Shown here: in pieces, positions 4,637 to 6,265 of the stretch
Position numbering within the stretch: position 1 is the first letter of the stretch
Layout: every line of letters begins with the position of its first letter
Source: Prevotella sp. UBA1705
Lineage (GTDB): Bacteria; Bacteroidota; Bacteroidia; Bacteroidales; Bacteroidaceae
NCBI GenBank assembly: GCA_002317385.1
Contig: DCJH01000047.1
Coordinates: 1 to 6,265, forward strand
Length of the DNA: 6,265 nucleotides
Direction: 5' to 3'
The notes under the pieces: model-generated
Databases searched by the model: none
What the model was told of the DNA's origin: nothing
Seen by the model: only the letters and a program-made list of their open reading frames with translations
Made by a program: the position numbers and the translations under genes

Positions 4637-6265
4637 ATGAGCAACCAAGAACCATTGCATAGCCAAGCCACTGCGGCTGAGGCCCCTGGCGGGCCACAGT
4701 CCCCGCCCAAGTCCCACGGAAAGTGGGGCCTGGGCAGGCTCTTCGACCGCTCTTCCAAATATTCCATCGCCCGCATCGTGCGCTGGCTGTGGGGAGCCTG
4801 GAGGGGCAATCGGCTGCAGGCGTCTATCAATGCGCTGATAGGGCTGCTGTCGGTAGGTGTCTCGCTGGCTCAGGTGTGGGCCGTGCAGCATGCCATCGAC
4901 GTGGCGTCGGGCGTGGTGCGAGGCTCCATCTATTGGGCCGTGGGGCTCATGGGAGCACTCATCATCTGCGACTTCGCGCTCAACATCAGCAGCATCTGGG
5001 TGCGCAATCTGCTGGGCATTCGCGCCCAAAACCGCATGCAGCAGCGCATGCTCGACCGCATTCTGCGCTCGGAGTGGCACGGCAAGGACAGCCATCACTC
5101 CGGAGACGTGCTCAATCGACTGGAGATCGACGTCAACGCCGTGGTCAATTTCCTCACCGAAGTGGTGCCGAGCACGCTCTCGGTGCTGGCGCTTTTCATC
5201 GGCGCCTTCACCTATCTCTTCCTCATGGACGCCACACTGGCCTTCATCACAGTGGCTATCATCCCCGTGTTTGTGCTGCTAAGCAAGGTCTATGTGGGCC
5301 ACATGCGGCGGTTGAACCGTGAAGTTCGTGCCTCCGACTCCAAGGTGCAGAGTGTGCTTCAGGAGACCATCCAGAACCGAATGCTTATCAAGACGCTGGA
5401 GAGCGAGCGTCCCATGGTGGGCCGATTGGAGCACACGCAGGGCGAACTGCGCCATAAGGTGGTGCGCCGCACCATCTTCTCGGTGTTCAGCAACCTCATT
5501 CTCAACTTCGGATTCGCCATGGGTTATCTCGTGGCCTTCCTCTGGGCGGCCGTACGTATGTCCGAGCACACGCTGACGTTTGGTGGCATGACCGCCTTCC
5601 TGCAGCTGGTCAACAAGATTCAAAGCCCTGCCCGCGACCTCACCAAACTGGTTCCGGCTTTTGTCTCCGTGCTCACGGCGGCCGAACGACTCATGGAGTT
5701 GGAGGAGGATCCGCTGGAAGAACAGGGCGAGCCTATTAGTCTCGACGCCCCTTGCGGCGTGCGGCTTACGGATGTAAGCTATCGTTACGACGAGGTAGAT
5801 GGCGACGTTATCCGGCAGCTCAACTTCGATTTCCTACCAGGTTCGTGTACCGCGGTGCTTGGCGAGACGGGCGCAGGCAAGACCACGCTGGTGCGAATGA
5901 TACTGGCGCTGCTGGCTCCGCAGAGCGGCAAGGTGGAGATTTACAATGACCGGGTGTGCCGTGTACTCACGCCCCGACTGCGCTGCAACTTCGTCTATGT
6001 GCCCCAGGGCAACACGCTCATGAGCGGAACCATCCGCGAAAACCTGCGACTCGGCAAGCTCGACGCTACCGACGAAGAGATGCGCGAGGCGCTCAGACAG
6101 AGTTGCGCAGAGTTCGTTTTGGAGCTGCCCGAAGGCCTCGACACGATGTGTGCAGAGTCGGGCGGCGGACTGTCGGAAGGTCAGGCGCAGCGCATTGCCA
6201 TAGCGCGCGCCCTGCTGCGCAACCGTAGCATCATGCTCTTCGACGAGGCCACGTCGGCCCTCGAC
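4637..6265 (+). CDS. ABC transporter half-exporter, fused membrane and ATPase domains (3' end cut)
   Basis: 543 codons are present from the ATG at 4637 to the right edge. An unusual hydrophilic start of about 55 residues, rich in Ala, Gly, Pro and Ser, precedes the membrane domain. Hydrophobic segments lie at about 63-84, 98-119, 178-198, 200-218, 284-306 and 314-326, fitting the six helices of a type IV exporter. The nucleotide-binding domain starts near 373: aromatic A-loop region VSYRYDE (380-386), Walker A GETGAGKTT (409-417), Q-loop VPQGNT (455-460, Gln457), signature LSEGQ (512-516, Glu in place of the usual first Gly), Walker B IMLFDEATSALD (532-543, catalytic Glu537). The H-loop and the last 35 or so residues lie beyond the window. 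Such proteins work as inner-membrane dimers exporting lipids, drugs or peptides using ATP; the substrate cannot be told. No peptidase domain is present at the N-terminus. No Shine-Dalgarno is visible. Co-transcription with nadK is possible. Confidence 0.94.
   Translation, partial: MSNQEPLHSQATAAEAPGGPQSPPKSHGKWGLGRLFDRSSKYSIARIVRWLWGAWRGNRLQASINALIGLLSVGVSLAQVWAVQHAIDVASGVVRGSIYWAVGLMGALIICDFALNISSIWVRNLLGIRAQNRMQQRMLDRILRSEWHGKDSHHSGDVLNRLEIDVNAVVNFLTEVVPSTLSVLALFIGAFTYLFLMDATLAFITVAIIPVFVLLSKVYVGHMRRLNREVRASDSKVQSVLQETIQNRMLIKTLESERPMVGRLEHTQGELRHKVVRRTIFSVFSNLILNFGFAMGYLVAFLWAAVRMSEHTLTFGGMTAFLQLVNKIQSPARDLTKLVPAFVSVLTAAERLMELEEDPLEEQGEPISLDAPCGVRLTDVSYRYDEVDGDVIRQLNFDFLPGSCTAVLGETGAGKTTLVRMILALLAPQSGKVEIYNDRVCRVLTPRLRCNFVYVPQGNTLMSGTIRENLRLGKLDATDEEMREALRQSCAEFVLELPEGLDTMCAESGGGLSEGQAQRIAIARALLRNRSIMLFDEATSALD

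Noticed and set aside
4444..4662. A 72-codon plus-strand frame bridging nadK and the exporter
   Set aside because: It overlaps both neighbouring genes in a different frame; its Arg/Pro-rich product looks non-coding and there is no start-site support.
4414..4830. A 138-codon open frame on the minus strand covering the nadK-exporter gap
   Set aside because: It overlaps the ends of two solid plus-strand genes, has no family resemblance that I can see and no promoter or start support.
4723..5322. A 199-codon plus-strand frame within the exporter gene
   Set aside because: It is an alternative frame of the exporter, which shows clear membrane-helix and ATPase motifs in the real frame; the His/Arg/Ala-rich product is a typical shadow.
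1..6265. tRNA or rRNA genes, CRISPR arrays, insertion sequences, toxin-antitoxin or phage-defence genes
   Set aside because: I looked on both strands for regularly spaced repeats, transposase-like motifs and conserved RNA gene sequences and found none; the exporter and DJ-1 genes have no defence-type partners in view.

Overview
The window looks like chromosomal DNA from a Bacteroidota bacterium, most likely an order Bacteroidales member of the Prevotella/Bacteroides type. This rests on three things: the gene families (a FecR-type anti-sigma protein beside an ECF sigma factor), start codons with no clear Shine-Dalgarno sequence, and several promoter-like elements of the Bacteroidota type (-7 TAnnTTTG, with a -33 TTG in the best case). 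Genus is an inference; no rRNA gene or other marker is present.

Layout. Four genes lie on the minus strand in the left half, read right to left: an MgtC/SapB-type membrane protein (3279-2626), a DJ-1/PfpI protein (2431-1862), an ECF sigma factor (1693-1118) and its probable FecR-type anti-sigma/transducer (1051 to beyond the left edge). Two genes lie on the plus strand in the right half: NAD kinase nadK (3563-4465) and an ABC exporter half-transporter (4637 to beyond the right edge, cut just after Walker B). The mgtC-like gene and nadK diverge from a 283-bp intergenic region that carries promoter-like elements for both.

How the genes work together. The sigma/FecR pair is a cell-surface signalling module. 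In this phylum such pairs usually control a neighbouring TonB-dependent receptor (often SusC/SusD-like) that would lie left of the window. The pair is visibly more AT-rich than the rest and may have arrived separately. The other four genes (MgtC-like, DJ-1-like, nadK, ABC exporter) are ordinary GC-richer genes with no obvious shared pathway; the strong hairpin after the mgtC-like gene and the promoter-like box before the DJ-1 gene suggest separate transcription.

Most interesting non-coding signals: (1) an intrinsic-terminator-like hairpin with a U7 tract that contains the sigma stop codon and separates sigma from fecR; (2) a cluster of palindromes in the 168-bp gap upstream of the sigma gene; (3) a two-tier hairpin with a U-rich tail after the mgtC-like gene; (4) a well-spaced -33/-7 promoter that fixes the mgtC-like start; (5) a perfect 10-bp palindrome just upstream of the nadK -7 box. 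I saw no mobile element, CRISPR array, tRNA or rRNA, and no convincing new multi-gene system.
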